DNA from: Petrosia ficiformis
Taxonomy: Eukaryota; Porifera; Demospongiae; Haplosclerida; Petrosiidae
Assembly (NCBI GenBank): GCA_947044365.1
Contig: OX345637.1
Coordinates: 248,001-312,000 of the forward strand
Length of the DNA stretch: 64,000 nucleotides
Reading direction: 5' to 3'
In this document: positions 1 to 9,703 of the stretch, in pieces
Numbering within the stretch: the first letter of the stretch is position 1
Layout of the letters: each line of letters starts with the position of its first letter
Program-made: the position numbers and the translations under genes
Notes under the pieces: model-generated
What the model saw: only the letters and a program-made list of their open reading frames with translations
Told to the model about the DNA's origin: nothing
The model's database searches: none

Positions 1-54
1 TGTATTATTTACACACCCACACACACACACACGTACACACACACACACACACAG
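1..54 (+). repeat. (CA)n microsatellite ending in a splice acceptor
   Basis: A degenerate (CA)n tract runs directly into ACAG at 51-54, and coding sequence of KCE-1 starts at 55. The same (CA)n-AG arrangement precedes the terminal exon of every paralogue in the window, so this is the 3' end of the last intron of a gene whose other exons lie left of the window. Confidence 0.75.
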
Positions 55-795
55 TCCATACTCCAGATAACCAGTGGTCTGTTGGTAATATCATGGATTC
101 TAATGACATTGGTAAGAAAGACCAGTATCAGAAACGACTGTTTGATCGTCTCATAGAGGGGAGGGGAGATAACCAGATAGTGGAGATGAGATTACCTCTA
201 CCTAATTCATCATCATCTACTAGTAGAGTGAGTGATAACTCAAGAGAAAAGGATAGACAAATAGATCAACTAACACATCAACTAAGAGAATCACAGGAGA
301 GTAGCCAAGAGGTTAGTCAACAATTAGAACATGTGAGGGGAAAAATACAACAAGAGAGAAACCAGCAACAGAGACATATTCAGGAGAAAAATAAGGAGCT
401 TGAAGACAAGAATGAACAGCTTCATTTGAAGAATATCGAGATTGAGCAACTCTGGGAAAGTAATCGAGATCTCCGACAAAGTGACAATCATCAACGTGAA
501 ACTATCTCGAAACTTCAACAAAACTCTCAAGATTCCCAACAAGCAAACGAAGCATTACGAGATACCAACGAGCAACTACAACAAGAGGTTCGAGAACTTC
601 GTTCCAAGTTTAGGAGTTGTAATAATGGAAATGATACTTCATCAACCTCTAGAAATGACAACTGTCTCTCGTGAACGACAAGCTCAGAGTATTCAAGGGA
701 AACCAATGAAAGTCCTGGTATTACAATGTATTAATAATGATTGTACTCAACGTCCCAAAACAGCACAAGTACTAGATGTACTAAAACAAATATAA
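55..795 (+). pseudogene. KCE-1: terminal exon with kinase core deleted
   Basis: This is the last exon of a Kelch/coiled-coil/kinase paralogue; the Kelch exons are off-window. Reading from the acceptor at 54 it encodes the family linker ([18 protein letters not shown] at 93) and a long Glu/Gln/Arg-rich coiled coil. At 607/608 it jumps from the end of the coiled coil to the C-lobe of the kinase. Compared with the intact copy KCE-5, 584 bp are missing (equivalent to 32955-33538). This removes the glycine loop, catalytic Lys, HRD and DFG motifs. Because 584 is not a multiple of three, the frame shifts and the ORF stops at 672-674. The kinase C-terminus (IMEMILHQP to VLDVLKQI) survives out of frame up to 795. 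A product could still be a Kelch plus coiled-coil protein without kinase. I call it a pseudogene of the kinase form. Confidence 0.85.
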
Positions 796-1330
796 CTTAA
801 TATATGTATAATGATATTTAGTATTGTGTGTTTAGTAGGTTTTATATTGTATATTAATGCAATTGTATGTATAGTATAGTTAGTATAATGATAGTATTAA
901 TAGGAAATTCTGTTTTATATGTATTCCTTTCGATAGCTGAATGATTATTACCTTTTGTGTTTTTAGTTGTAGAGTTTATTTGATGTAATTGTATAATTAT
1001 AATATTTTATACCGTGTAATGTATATTAATTATGTTTGTCACTTCATTTAATTTATATATTGTTATTGTTTTGTTAATCATATTTAAGTTTATTATTATT
1101 ATTTTTATTGTCAAGTGTACGTGGGTATGGTAATCAGTTTGTGTGTCACATCTATCTGTGTGTGTGACTGTACATGTTTGCAAAATTTGTGGAAAACTAC
1201 GAAAATTGGTGGCATGAATGATCTACTGGTTGATCACGTTATTAATGATCAATGTTACAACATATCTATTATCTGATGATACATAATTATGTGTTAACTA
1301 TTATAATTACAGGATAATAATAAGTTTAAT
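796..1330 (+). other. KCE 3' flank, AT-rich, no gene
   Basis: The first part (to about 900) is closely similar to the sequences after the stop codons of KCE-4 (26046 on) and KCE-5 (33727 on), so it is probably 3' UTR. Around 1117-1260 is a diverged copy of a dispersed repeat (GGGTATGGTAATC followed by TGTGTG runs) seen several times in the window. No credible ORF was seen. Confidence 0.5.
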
Positions 1331-1704
1331 TATATTCATGAATAATCACATGACATCATGTGATGTCTTAGCAACTAGTGCAGAACGCATCAGGGTGGGG
1401 CTCACTACTCTCAAGTGAGTCAAGTCTTTAATCCTCTCTCTATTTTGATAATGGCGTCTAGTGAGTGAATTATACATCTCTTTATATGTTGTTACAGACA
1501 GTTGATATATCAAATAAATAATATTGTCACATAATAATTATTACATGATTAGTTAGTTATCAAAAAACAGTACTACCATTCAGTCAATAGTCAGTGGTGT
1601 TGATATAGTACACCAGTGAAGTTTTAATTCTATTAACTATCCATGTAGTGTATTATAATATTTTATAACATGTATAAATATGTGTGTTACTTGTCATGTT
1701 ATTA
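1331..1704 (+). pseudogene. 5'-end relic of another KCE gene
   Basis: This stretch matches the promoter, exon 1 and start of intron 1 of the KCE genes. The palindromic M-box is at 1346-1363, followed by a diverged leader, an ATG at the equivalent place (ATGGCGTCTA then GTGAGTG), and intron-1 sequence ending in TGTGTGTTACTTGTCATG. At about 1704 the match stops abruptly at a dispersed repeat, just before Kelch exon 2 would start. No Kelch exons follow. It therefore marks a further unit, lost except for its promoter end. Confidence 0.65.
1346..1363. promoter_or_regulatory. Palindromic M-box pair (relic unit)
   Basis: TCACATGA-CA-TCATGTGA, an inverted repeat of an M-box/E-box-type octamer, identical to the motif upstream of KCE-2 to KCE-5. 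In this unit it is no longer attached to an intact gene. Confidence 0.5.
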
Positions 1705-2100
1705 ACCTGAGCGCGTAGGCGGAGGGTTATAGTAATCGGTTTGTGTGTGTGTGTGCATGTCTGTCTGTGTGTTACCACGTAATCTTTGCAAATACCTGGT
1801 GTTACTGGTTCATTGACACTGATTTCCAAACGCTACAGTCTCATAATTCCGAGATTTAAATGATTTGTGATAATCTCGTTGACGAATGAAATGACGATCT
1901 CCAGCTTTCATGGAATCAATAGACTTTCCTCAGTTGCCATTTTTACTTACTCTGTACGTTGCGCATGCTCATTGGTGTATATAGTTTTGCCTCGTGTGCT
2001 TACTTCGTGAAGTTTGGTATCCTTCTCGATCCTCTCAATCATTTCTCAATAATTGGCATCCAGTTCTAACTTCATCACTGCTATACTATTGAAATCAATT
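1705..2100. repeat. Dispersed repeat (GTAGGCGG... family) and unassigned sequence
   Basis: From 1705 the sequence reads GCGCGTAGGCGGAGGGTTA, then a TGTGTG run and CTGTCTGTGTG. This matches the start of repeats at 14942, 21469 and 28491, and the reverse complement of the end of the insertion at 30788-31545. The remainder to 2100 contains nothing I can name. Confidence 0.45.
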
Positions 2101-2120
2101 ATGGTTTTAACAGATTTATT

Positions 2121-2556
2121 GTGAAAGAATTCAATGGAAAATGCCATCTCTCAACATTGTTCAGTGATTCAACCATAGAAGAAATTTCTGACATTGACAT
2201 TGGATATGTTGCAGAAGATAGTTCTGATACAGATACATTTAGTCACCATCAATTACACAATGTACGGATCTTAGGAGTGAAGTACCTTGATGAACTCAAG
2301 AAACGTCTTAACTGTATAACAGTAAGGTAGTAGTCGGAATCGACAGTACATACCCTGAAATTGGTGAGTGTACAAAATGTCGAATGATGCAAAATACCGA
2401 GTCCTGTGAAACACTTCTCACTACTCATATTCTTGTCAAATCTTCTGAAATGCCATCACCAATGTCATTAACAGCAACTGGTGACATGGTACATAAACTG
2501 TGCTATAATGAAGACACCAAGATTACCAAGATGGTATTACTAACATGTCCACCTTT
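2121..2556 (+). pseudogene. Decayed ORFs of unknown origin
   Basis: There are two short open stretches, 2121-2330 (69 codons) and 2384-2584 (66 codons). The second contains ECTKCRMMQ upstream and continues with a polar run. It has the look of a small Cys-containing domain from a transposon-associated protein. The two are separated by stops, and the second is interrupted at 2557 by a hAT-type insertion. I do not recognise the family with confidence. It is probably part of a degraded mobile-element protein, given the Crypton-like relics nearby. Confidence 0.3.
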
Positions 2557-3110
2557 TAGTGTTGTTCTAGTTCTTGGGTACTAGAACTAATATAATTTTA
2601 GTTCTGGCCTTTTTATTTTAGTTCTAGTACCAAGAACTAGAATTGGTACTAGAACTAAAAAAATATTTTGTTAAGAACTAGAATTGGTACTAGAACTAAA
2701 AATATATTTTGTTAAGAACTAGAATTGGTATTAGAACTAAATTTTTCCAATAGAACTTTAATTAGTACAGTATCAGGATTGCCGGTAATTTTACATTTTC
2801 TTTGAAGTTGGAAGGGTACTTGTTTTGATAATGATATCATGCACAGCTGATGAATACCAGCAGCTGGCACCATGGAACTCGTATTAGGACAATAAGACAG
2901 AACTATAACTAGAACTAAAATTATCAAAATAAAGGTTCTGGAACTATAACTGGAACTAAAATAATCAAAATAAAAGTTCTGGAACTATAAGTAGAACTAA
3001 AATTATCAAAATAAAGGTTCTTGAACTATAACTGGAACTATAAACAACAACAAAAAAGTTCCAGAACTAGAACTGGAACTTTTAAAATAAATAGAACTAG
3101 AACAACACTA
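2557..3110. mobile_element. hAT-type non-autonomous element, 554 bp
   Basis: Termini are inverted: TAGTGTTGTTCTAGTTC at the left, GAACTAGAACAACACTA at the right. They are flanked by a perfect 8-bp direct repeat, CCACCTTT (2549-2556 and 3111-3118). Eight-bp target duplications are typical of hAT elements. The interior has no transposase and consists of minisatellite-like units. The left half repeats AAGAACTAGAATTGGTACT and the right half repeats GGTTCTGGAACTATAACT, in opposite orientations. Confidence 0.85.
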
Positions 3111-3118
3111 CCACCTTT

Positions 3119-3850
3119 TAGCCTTACATATAAGGATGACGTGATACGTTCCATCTCAAGGTCATGAACTACTGACTCAGGGCTGTCTTTCGTGTTCACT
3201 TTCAATTAACTATTAATTATGGTTAAAATTATTTTTGTTATTTTTTGCTGAAACAAACATGTGCTTGATTGCATGTTGTGAACATGTTCAATGAATGCAC
3301 TGAAGTGCAGAACCCTCGGTGTAAAAATTTACATTAATAAACATTTGAAGTTCTTCATTCTTCTGAACTCAGCTTAGACTCATATCTGTATTTGTATATT
3401 ATCAACTTCTTCTATTGTATGACAACTCCAGATATACTTCAATGAACTTCAGTATACATGGAGATTGAAATTCCATCAATGAGGGCATTATCAGCAGGAT
3501 AATAGATTATAGAGGTAAGGTATTATGTAAGTTATTGTATATGAGATATTATCTAATCATTTTAGATCAAATGCAAGCAGTAATAAACTCATGTCCTCAT
3601 TGAAGGAATTTGAAACTCCATGTGTCTGTTTGTATTTCAAAGATCAAGGAGAAGCAACATTATATACATAAAAAAAAAAAAAATTATATATATATATATA
3701 TATATTTGTACTACAGTACGTGGGTGTATCAAAGGCGCCGACACGCCTCTAAAACTTATAAACATACCACAAGCAGTTAGATGGCATCATCTAACTACCA
3801 ATTATGGTAGTTAGAATACACTTAACCCAAATTTTTTTAACTACGCTTCA
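3119..3850. other. Intergenic, no gene seen
   Basis: AT-rich sequence containing an A-run followed by (TA)n at about 3669-3705. No ORF with family features, RNA gene or element terminus was recognised. Confidence 0.4.
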
Positions 3851-3953
3851 CCAGGTTTTTTTTTACTTTGTGAATAAATGACAAACAATGCATAACATGT
3901 CCAGGTTTTTTTTACTTTGTGAATAAATGAAAAACAATGCATAACATGTCCAG
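3851..3953. repeat. Two-copy tandem duplication, about 50 bp
   Basis: The segment from CCAGG plus a T-run, ACTTTGTGAATAAATGA, to GCATAACATGT occurs twice in a row, with one length change in the T-run and one substitution. It is a recent local duplication. Confidence 0.75.
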
Positions 3954-4851
3954 TTACTGTGACAATTCATTTTGCTCTGAGCCATTTACGTTACATGTAA
4001 TTGTGGCTGGTCCATAATTGATGTTAACTGTGCAGTTTTGTAAAGCACCAAGTGGTAGGAATGATGGTAAAGTAGAAGTAACAGAAACTTCAGACCTTGC
4101 AGACAAAACTTCAGACGAGCCATGTTCAGTATAAATGTATCTGTCAGGATTTGACAGGCGTTGTAGTTGAGACAACTTCAGTCGCCTATGTTCAGCACCT
4201 CCACGTAAACAGAAATTTTTACCATTACAATAAAATACAGCAAAAAGTAAAGATTTGGGATTTTCCACACCTAAAACTCCAGCTTCCCACAAATAATTTT
4301 CTTCCCTAGGTGACATAATACTGGCATGTTTCACTTCAGTACCTATTCCTTCCAAACGAAGCTGTCTTCCAAAGTTATCAATGGCAGCATGAAGCTTTTT
4401 AAAAGAAAAAATTGTTTTGTCTAAAAAAATTGGGACATTGAGAGTCAACAGATCTCATGTGACGTAAGATCCCAGTCAGCAGCTGGTAAACTGTTGAAAT
4501 TGGATACCTTTTTCCATCTGTCCGTCGTGTTTCTAACACGTAAAGGCATAGCCAGTGATTGAGCTCTGCGACATTCCAAGGAGTACTATCAAAAATATCC
4601 GGTCTGCACCTTTCTTCTGGATAATCCTTCTCCCTTTGTTGCCTCCATTCCATGAAATTCCTTATGGCCCATTCAGTGTTCTTGGCAGTGTTCTTAGGAA
4701 CATGTGGTGTCGTTAATGTGACCAGTTCACTTGATACAGAATCACCAAACCTTTTCTTTTTCAAAGAGAGACTTAGCTTTGCCTTTTTTGATGGTGGTTG
4801 GTCTTTTTCTACTAGCTTTTGCTGAGATGGAGGAAGATTCTCTTTATCCAT
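3954..4851 (-). pseudogene. Crypton-type (DUF3504-like) relic, frameshifted
   Basis: On the minus strand a product starts MDKENLPPSQQKLVEKDQPP (ATG at 4849-4851). It has a basic nuclear-localisation-like segment. It then shows the family pattern of an N-terminal helical domain: WAIRNFMEWRQQR, LNHWLCLYVLETRRTDGK, LLTGILRHMRS. Around 4405-4420 a T-run shifts the frame, after which FKKLHAAIDNFGRQL, ENYLWEAGVLG and GKNFCLRGGAEHRRLKLSQL follow. These are hallmark segments of the Crypton-derived DUF3504/ZMYM-type domain. A C-terminal FNNCT-like segment (GALQNCTVNINYG) ends at 3954. The recombinase catalytic half is missing between GGAEHRR and this tail, so it is a deletion derivative as well as a frameshifted one. 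Confidence 0.65.
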
Positions 4852-4936
4852 GGTACCGGTACACTGTGAATTGACTCGTGTTAGACGAGCATGCGCAGTT
4901 ACTGATACACCCACATGTACTATAGTACAAACCACA

Positions 4937-5058
4937 TAAAGTACAGAGCGTACGGTATATTGAATATACACTCGGCAGTTATTAAAATTAGAAGCCTCGG
5001 CTCCGCCTCGGCTTCTAATTAATAACTGCCTCGTGTATATTCAATATACTGTACTTTA
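4937..5058. repeat. Long near-perfect palindrome, about 120 bp
   Basis: Two arms of about 50 bp (left: GTATATTGAATATACAC, CGGCAGTTATT, TTAGAAGCC; right: their reverse complements in reverse order) meet at a short GC-rich centre, CGGCTCCGCC. It can fold into a long hairpin. It lies 5' of the Crypton-type relic and may be a fold-back MITE. Confidence 0.85.
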
Positions 5059-5267
5059 TCTATAACATATATATGTATGTATATATATATAATTTATTAT
5101 ATGCACAGTATGCCAGAAGGACTTCAGTAATCAACATCAATGTGAGACAAGGTGAAATACATAAAATAATTTTATAATCAATAAATGAATGTACTCACAG
5201 TGCAAAACCCACAAGTATGAAATGTGATTACATGTAGCATTCCCACAGAAAACAATTGCAGACAATC

Positions 5268-5298
<31 letters not shown>

Positions 5299-5873
5299 TA
5301 TTTTGTGTGATATGACTTATAGTCTGTAGTGCTACATGAGTCATAGTGTAAGCAAGAGCTAAGCATGATTCATCATTATCTACAAATCAGTTTTGTAGCT
5401 TCAATTACATGCATACATGACATAGGTGGAGCTACTGAGAAATTATAGAAAGTCACTGTTATGTTAGTATATGCTTGGAGCCAGTACTTGATGTTGTAGC
5501 AACCTGCTATGTACTTGAATAATACTTTATTTCAAGTAGTGCTTCAACAGTGATAGCCTTAAAGGAAGATGAATTGTGTTTCCATGTACTTGTTTGCTAC
5601 CAGAAATTTGTGAAATGGTTAACCATGTTACCATGAGTTATTATTATCATACGTTGTAGATTTTATTTGAATCCTGGAAGATTTGAGAATGCTGGTACCT
5701 CATGGGAAGTTCCAATGTTCACCAGTTAGCTGGAAATTTAGCAATCAATAGACAAATACATGAGTATGCAAAATAAGTACTGCTTCACTTGCACAGAAGA
5801 GGGTTAATGATAGCACCCAGTGCAGAGCCTGCAGTACAGAGCCTGACATAGGTGTGATAGTGCATTATGACTT
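5059..5873. other. Intergenic, no gene seen
   Basis: AT-rich sequence with a (TA)n tract at about 5268-5294. No supported gene or element terminus. Confidence 0.4.
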
Positions 5874-6086
5874 AAGCCTGGTTCACAAGATGACGCAAGC
5901 GTCAGTTGCGTTGTGATAAAATTCTAAAAACTGATTGGTCAAACGCAACACAGCTGACGCAAGATAGAATCAGATCCTATTCTTGCGTTACGTTACGTCT
6001 GACGGCATTAAAATAAGCGCATCATTTTCACAATTCAACACACGCAATGCAACGCAAAGCTTGCGTCATATTGTGAACCAGGCTTT
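5874..6086. mobile_element. MITE with about 27-bp inverted ends
   Basis: The left end reads AAGCCTGGTTCACAA then GATGACGCAAGC. The right end reads GCTTGCGTCATA then TTGTGAACCAGGCTT. The interior is locally repetitive (ACGCAA-type words) and non-coding. Target duplication is unclear; TTA or TA is possible. Confidence 0.8.
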
Positions 6087-7712
6087 ACACTTGTAAGCAG
6101 GGCAGTAAAAGTTTCACGTATCAAACATGGTTTCATGTATCGAGTCATCCATGAAACAGTGCTAGAAAGTGCAGATGTCTTCAAAATTGGAAAATAGTTA
6201 TACAAATTGCCATAACATTTTGACTGAAAGATATCTATTTTGATTCTTGTATGATTTGAAGTCTACTGTTAGCTTGTTCCAAGTTACAATGTTCACTGAT
6301 AAAACGATTATATCATCCATCAACTCTGTGAGTTTTTATTATTACAACTGTTCATACAGTATGTATATAATTATACAAGTTCAAGTTTCCAGAAATATGA
6401 GCTTGAAACGAAACATCATATTAGTATCTTGAAACCTTGTGAAGGATTTTTATATGGTACTACTATAGATAAAGAAAGGACTTGCACAGTGTAATTGCTT
6501 GTTGACTTGATATATACATGTAGGTGTATAGAGAGTACTTACCTCTTCTTTGAAATTAACAGCTTGACACTGAGTGCATTTACATATAGGTGAGTAACTG
6601 AATGGTGCGATAATGAATCCATTTATACCTTTAATGCAGTCTATTCCAATACATCCTACTGTGATACTATATAGCACTTGATATCCTCTTTATATATAAC
6701 AAGCAACAATAATATATGGTGTGTGGGAAAATATATGATTCTTTTAGGTGCTGAAATGTACAGTGGTTACCATAAACCATTAATTGTTATAGAGATTAAT
6801 ATACTTGCAAAATTGGTTAAGAAAATGATTATGCAGAATGCTAAAAACTTATAATTTTTATTATACATTAAACTCTGTGGAAAGTAAAATTATTATTCTC
6901 TAGCAAGTTGCGTTTGAAGTGCTATAAGTTATTGTATTGCATATTAACAAAATGTGGAGTTCATAAAACACACCGCAATTCAGAAATAAAATTGAAGATT
7001 TTTAAACAAACCATTATAAGTATAGGTATTTCACTGAGGTAAAAGCTTCTGCTGAATTTATGCAACTGACTGCAAGGTTTATTAAATCAGTATAAAACTT
7101 ACTGATGCATAATCGTCTTTTACATACTATTAATAATTATTTTGAAAGTAACCATAATTTATGAGGATTATAATATCAGTTAATATTTACAATATAGTAA
7201 CATCCACATTCCACAATATTGAACTCGGACACCTTTTGAAATTCACTTTTATGATTATGTGATCAAGCTATATCATACTCATTTATATTCATTACAATAC
7301 TTAAACAAAACGTGGAGAAATTTGTTAGAAGTGATGGTGTTCCTATTCCTCCAGATTGTATTGTTACTGTATGTACTAAATACTATTTAGTCAACATAAA
7401 AATTACCTCTTGATAAATTTCTGCAACTCATCAACAACGTAGTAGACATATAATTATAATGATGCATATAATACAGTAATTCATGGTGGAGGTTAGTGAT
7501 TCTTACATGCATATTTACATGTGAACTTACCTGTTTTTATAAGTAGATGCATTATTTTACTATTTATGTTTATATAATACACATGTATATATTATGAGTA
7601 CATGTAATATAATACATCTACATATATAACAACCTGTGAATTGGATCCTTTAATAGCTATTGCTTGAAACACTCTATATATAAATTGTATGTAATAGTTA
7701 AAGTACCCCTTT
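6087..7712. other. Intergenic, no gene seen
   Basis: 1.6 kb of AT-rich sequence. The short ORFs here (for example 6247-6432 and 6450-6677 minus) show no domain pattern and no splice context shared with other genes. No repeat with defined ends was seen. Confidence 0.4.
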
Positions 7713-7832
7713 GAGTGCATTATGGAAATCACAGCACAAGAGGTGTGGTCAAGACAAGCATACAGCATGAGTGAAGTGAGTAGTGTATGCTTGTCGAGAC
7801 CACACCTTGAGTGATGTAATTTCCATAATGTA
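7713..7832. mobile_element. Short inverted-repeat element, about 120 bp
   Basis: Imperfect arms of about 45 bp: CATTATGGAAATCAC...AGGTGTGGTC..GACAAGCATAC, then GTATGCTTGTC..GACCACACCT...GTAATTTCCATAATG. The arms are separated by a short spacer. No coding capacity. Probably a MITE. Confidence 0.7.
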
Positions 7833-8109
7833 TGAAGTAAGCATGTGCTTTAACTGATGCTTGGGTGTATCAATGGTACTCAATGGACTAGAGCAGTTGC
7901 TCTAACGGTTCTCTTGTGTTGCTTATATATTCAGTTGCTCATGCTATAGTGTAGTTGGTTTTTGTTTAATCTATGTGTCTAGAAGAACACGTAGAAAGAA
8001 ACGCAAACCGTCATGTCTTTCCATTGCTCTGTAAAGTTTCCTCTCCAGGACTCAACTGATTGATTTTCATAACCTACATAGGAGGAAGAGTTTTTAAAGG
8101 CAGCTGAAG

Positions 8110-8644
8110 GTGTTGTACCTAGTAATACATAACAGTAAGTGTGTTCAAGTATACAGGGCTGTCAGTCCAGAAGAAATGGAAATAGCTGCTCAAGGTGTTG
8201 TTCCTGATAATACTAAATGCAATAACAAATGGGCTGCCAATAATTTTGCCGAGTGGGCCAAGGCTAGAACTCAGAAATCACCTGAAGAGCCTGTTCCTGT
8301 TTAATTTACTGATTTGCTCGGATGAGAAATTGCTATGCAAGTGGCTGTGTCGCTATGTAATGGAAACACGACAGGCATCTGGAAAGCTATATCCTCCAAA
8401 AAGTATATATGCTCTTTTGTGTGGGTTGTTGAGGATAGTTCATAGCAATGGAACAAAATACACTAATCGTTCATTATGGGCTACTGCAACTAGTAGAATG
8501 TTTTTAAATAATGTCCCTGAAAAGACTGGGCATAGAGGTTTGGCAGGGTTAAGGGCTTATGAAAATACTACTCATTCTCAGGAGAAGGCAGTTACAAAAC
8601 GTGTGAGCTCTTCTAATGGTGTCTTTACTGACTTGTGCAGGTGA
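8110..8644 (+). pseudogene. Second Crypton-type (DUF3504-like) relic
   Basis: In one frame NKWAANNFAEWAKARTQK is followed by a stop at 8302-8304. The next frame continues DEKLLCKWLCRYVMETRQA, YPPKSIYALLCGLLR and then KTGHRGLAGLRAYENTT...QEKAV. The N-terminal pieces match the same helical domain as the relic at 3954-4851. The GHRGLAGLRAYENTT stretch resembles the C-terminal tyrosine-recombinase motif around the conserved GHR. The middle of the domain is deleted and the frame is broken at about 8300. It is dead by sequence. The two relics retain different halves of the protein, so they are independent decay products. Confidence 0.6.
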
Positions 8645-9147
8645 TGTGAGGTCCAAAGTTCCCATATTTTAAAGGCAGTTGAAGAATTGTATCTACAATT
8701 TCTGTTGATACTATAGAACTTTTTGTCAGACTGATCTTGGGGTTTTTTTTTTGACTCTCTTAATTAGTATTTCACACTTTAATGAATGAGTGCTCTAAAT
8801 GTGATAGTACACTACTTCACATTGGGTTTGTATGGAAAGATGCAGTGCTCTATATGTGATAGAACACTGACTGGAGCTTGTAGTTCCACAGTCTGGCCTC
8901 TATGAGTATTATCACAATGGCGGTGCCTTTGATGATTTCATGAACTATACAATAAGTAATATTTATACATACTCACTGATACTAACACATATAATATGTA
9001 TAAGTATACAGATTGTGTATACAACTAAAATTATGGTTAAATGTTTAGTAGTTGTGGCTCTTTAACAACATCTTATATTCTATTAATGTAATACAAATCT
9101 AAAGTGTATTATAATAATATCATAATGTTATGTATTTTACATTACAG
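8645..9147. other. Intergenic, no gene seen
   Basis: About 500 bp of unassigned AT-rich sequence between the Crypton-type relic and the first Death-domain exon pair. Confidence 0.4.
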
Positions 9148-9555
9148 GATCTTTATTACCTGATAATACAGGGACTGGTCCATTTGATTATGTGTGTGAT
9201 CATGTACTAGGTATATATATTAAATATTTATATAATAGTATTATTAACTAATGAATATTATATTACAGGTATTGAGGGTCTTAGTGCTGTTTTTAGGACT
9301 TGTAAACATTTCAGTAAAGATTGGAAGTTCATAGGATTAGAATTAGGAATCAAGAAGCCCACACTGGATAATATACAGAAGGATTGTGATGATGTTAAGG
9401 GAATGATGCTTGAGATGCTTGCCTCATAGTTAAGAAGAGAGTCGAAGGAACAGCCAGTATCTTCCTGGAATATATTACTCACAACACTCTCTGAATATGA
9501 CGGAGTAAAAACTGAACAAATTGCTAGAAAATGTGTTTGTAAACATGTAAAATGA
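9148..9555 (+). pseudogene. Death-domain exon pair of unit 2, nonsense mutation
   Basis: Two exons, 9148-9210 and 9269-9555 (acceptors ACAG, donor TAG|GTATAT). They encode GPFDYVCDHVLG and then a Death-domain fold: FSKDWKFIGLELG, LEMLAS, SSWNILLTTLSEY, ending KCVCKHVK then TGA. A TAG at 9427-9429 replaces the tryptophan found in the paralogues at 14517 and 21044 (LASWLRR), so the domain is truncated in the middle. Upstream exons were not found. The first exon needs one preceding nucleotide to stay in frame. Death domains mediate homotypic signalling assemblies. The reading frame ends only about 150 bp before the start codon of KCE-2. Confidence 0.65.
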
Positions 9556-9607
9556 ATATTGTGTGTCATATTACAATTATTATAAATTTAATTACATTCA
9601 TAAATGA

Positions 9608-9625
9608 TCACATGACATCATGTGA
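9608..9625. promoter_or_regulatory. Palindromic M-box pair upstream of KCE-2
   Basis: TCACATGA-CA-TCATGTGA lies 79 bp before the KCE-2 start codon. The spacing and sequence are kept in all paralogous units. TCACATGA/TCATGTGA is the M-box form of the E-box bound by MITF/TFE/USF-type bHLH-zip factors in other animals. Function here is inferred. Confidence 0.5.
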
Positions 9626-9703
9626 TGTCTTAGCAATCAGTACTAGTGCAGAACTCATCAGGCTGGGGCTCACTACCCTCCTCAAGTCTTTAATCGTCTC
9701 TCA

